DNA of 5,198 bases from Coriobacteriia bacterium (GTDB lineage Bacteria; Actinomycetota; Coriobacteriia; Coriobacteriales; UBA8131): positions 1 through 5,198 of the forward strand of contig WQXZ01000124.1 of assembly GCA_009781525.1 (NCBI GenBank), read 5' to 3'. The notes under the pieces are model-generated. The model was not told the DNA's origin. It saw only the letters and a program-made list of their open reading frames with translations, and searched no databases. Of the stretch, positions 4,624-5,198 are shown one piece after another (the first letter of the stretch is position 1; each line of letters begins with the position of its first letter). The position numbers and the translations under genes were made by a program.

Positions 4624-5198
4624 CTACTTGGCTATGCGCACGCTGAGCAGCGCACCTTTGCCGCCGGGAACGGCACCTTTGACAATTAACAGATTCTGAT
4701 CCTCGATGATCCTGACCAGCTCCAGATTCTTCACGGTCACACGGTCATTTCCCATCCGCCCAGGTAGACGCACACCTTTGAAAACACGCGAAGGTGTTGA
4801 AGCCTGACCGATCGAGCCGGGAGCCCGATGAAAGTGCGAACCATGGCCACCCGGACCACCACGAAAGTTGTGCCGCTTCATAACACCGGCAAAACCCTTG
4901 CCCTTCGAGATACCGGTAATATGAACCTTCTTGACATCCTCAAAGGCTCCGACGGTGATCTCCTGACCAAGCTCATACTCGGCAGCCGAATCGACCTTGA
5001 CCTCGCGCAGAATCTTGCGCGGCCCAACGCCGGATTTGCTCAGATGCCCCAACAGCGGCTTGTTCAAGCGGCTCTCTTTGACTGGCTCAAACGCAATCTG
5101 AATGGCCTCATAACCTTCCTTGTCAACCGTCTTCAGCTGGGTCACCGCGCAGGGACCTGCCTGAATCACGGTAACAGGAAGCAGCCGATCATCATCTG
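4624..5198 (-). CDS. rplC: 50S ribosomal protein L3, 5'-truncated by window edge
   Basis: L3 binds the 3' domain of 23S rRNA early in 50S assembly and sends a long loop toward the peptidyl transferase centre. The frame stays open to the window edge: codons upstream of 5169 read DDDRLLPVT and join VIQAGPCAVTQ, matching the usual L3 segment 'DGRLxPVTVIxAGPC'. About 15 N-terminal residues, including the start codon, therefore lie beyond 5198. Family hallmarks are VTGISKGKGFAGVMKRHNF, GGHGSHFHRAPGSIG, PSRVFKG and LPGRMGNDRVTVKNL, followed by a normal C-terminus (LLIVKGAVPGGKGALLSV). In the PGSIGQASTPS loop, Ser occupies the place of E. coli Gln150, the glutamine methylated by PrmB, so that modification is not expected here (alignment by memory). 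The stop is TAG, 14 nt before rplD. As the first gene seen here, it implies rpsJ lies just upstream outside the window. Confidence 0.97.
   Translation of the reverse strand, partial: DDDRLLPVTVIQAGPCAVTQLKTVDKEGYEAIQIAFEPVKESRLNKPLLGHLSKSGVGPRKILREVKVDSAAEYELGQEITVGAFEDVKKVHITGISKGKGFAGVMKRHNFRGGPGGHGSHFHRAPGSIGQASTPSRVFKGVRLPGRMGNDRVTVKNLELVRIIEDQNLLIVKGAVPGGKGALLSVRIAK

Noticed and set aside
4624..5169. GTG at 5169 as the start of rplC
   Set aside because: The frame is open to the window edge, and the upstream codons (DDDRLLPVT) match the conserved L3 region before VIQAGPC. This GTG is an internal Val codon and the true start is outside the window.

Overview
This window is an uninterrupted stretch of a bacterial S10-type ribosomal protein operon, all on the minus strand. 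In transcription order (high to low coordinates) it reads rplC (5' end cut by the window edge), rplD, rplW, rplB, rpsS, rplV, rpsC, rplP, rpmC, rpsQ and rplN (3' end cut by the window edge). This is the canonical bacterial gene order with nothing inserted or missing. The products build both subunits: L3, L4, L23, L2, L22, L16, L29 and L14 for the 50S, and S19, S3 and S17 for the 30S.

The genes are very tightly packed. Junctions in order are a 14-nt gap (rplC/rplD), a 4-nt ATGA overlap (rplD/rplW), an 80-nt gap (rplW/rplB), 23 nt (rplB/rpsS), a 1-nt TAATG overlap (rpsS/rplV), 1 nt (rplV/rpsC), 0 nt (rpsC/rplP), 8 nt (rplP/rpmC), 30 nt (rpmC/rpsQ) and 34 nt (rpsQ/rplN). Several Shine-Dalgarno (SD) sequences lie inside the 3' end of the preceding gene, which fits translational coupling. 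I see no promoter, terminator, RNA gene, mobile element, repeat array or CRISPR. Only the 80-nt rplW/rplB spacer is long enough to hold an extra element.

From recalled family sequences, the proteins look actinobacterial, most likely class Coriobacteriia. Pointers are the S17 core (RNMRKVRQG, STAGNKTCVV, METRPISK), the L29 core (FNLRFQMATSQLDNTARIK) and the L2 C-terminus (TRNKKKASSSLI). Base composition looks close to half G+C by eye, which is low for that class; a Cryptobacterium-like or related lineage is a guess only.

The ribosomal cores look intact and ordinary. The unusual part is the low-coordinate half, where consecutive proteins carry extra tails: S3 has a Pro/Gly/Asn/Arg-rich C-terminus, L16 an acidic C-terminal extension of about 55 residues, L29 an Ala/Gln-rich tail and S17 an acidic N-terminal extension of about 35 residues. 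I found no evidence for a new biological system; the acidic L16 and S17 extensions are the observations most worth checking.
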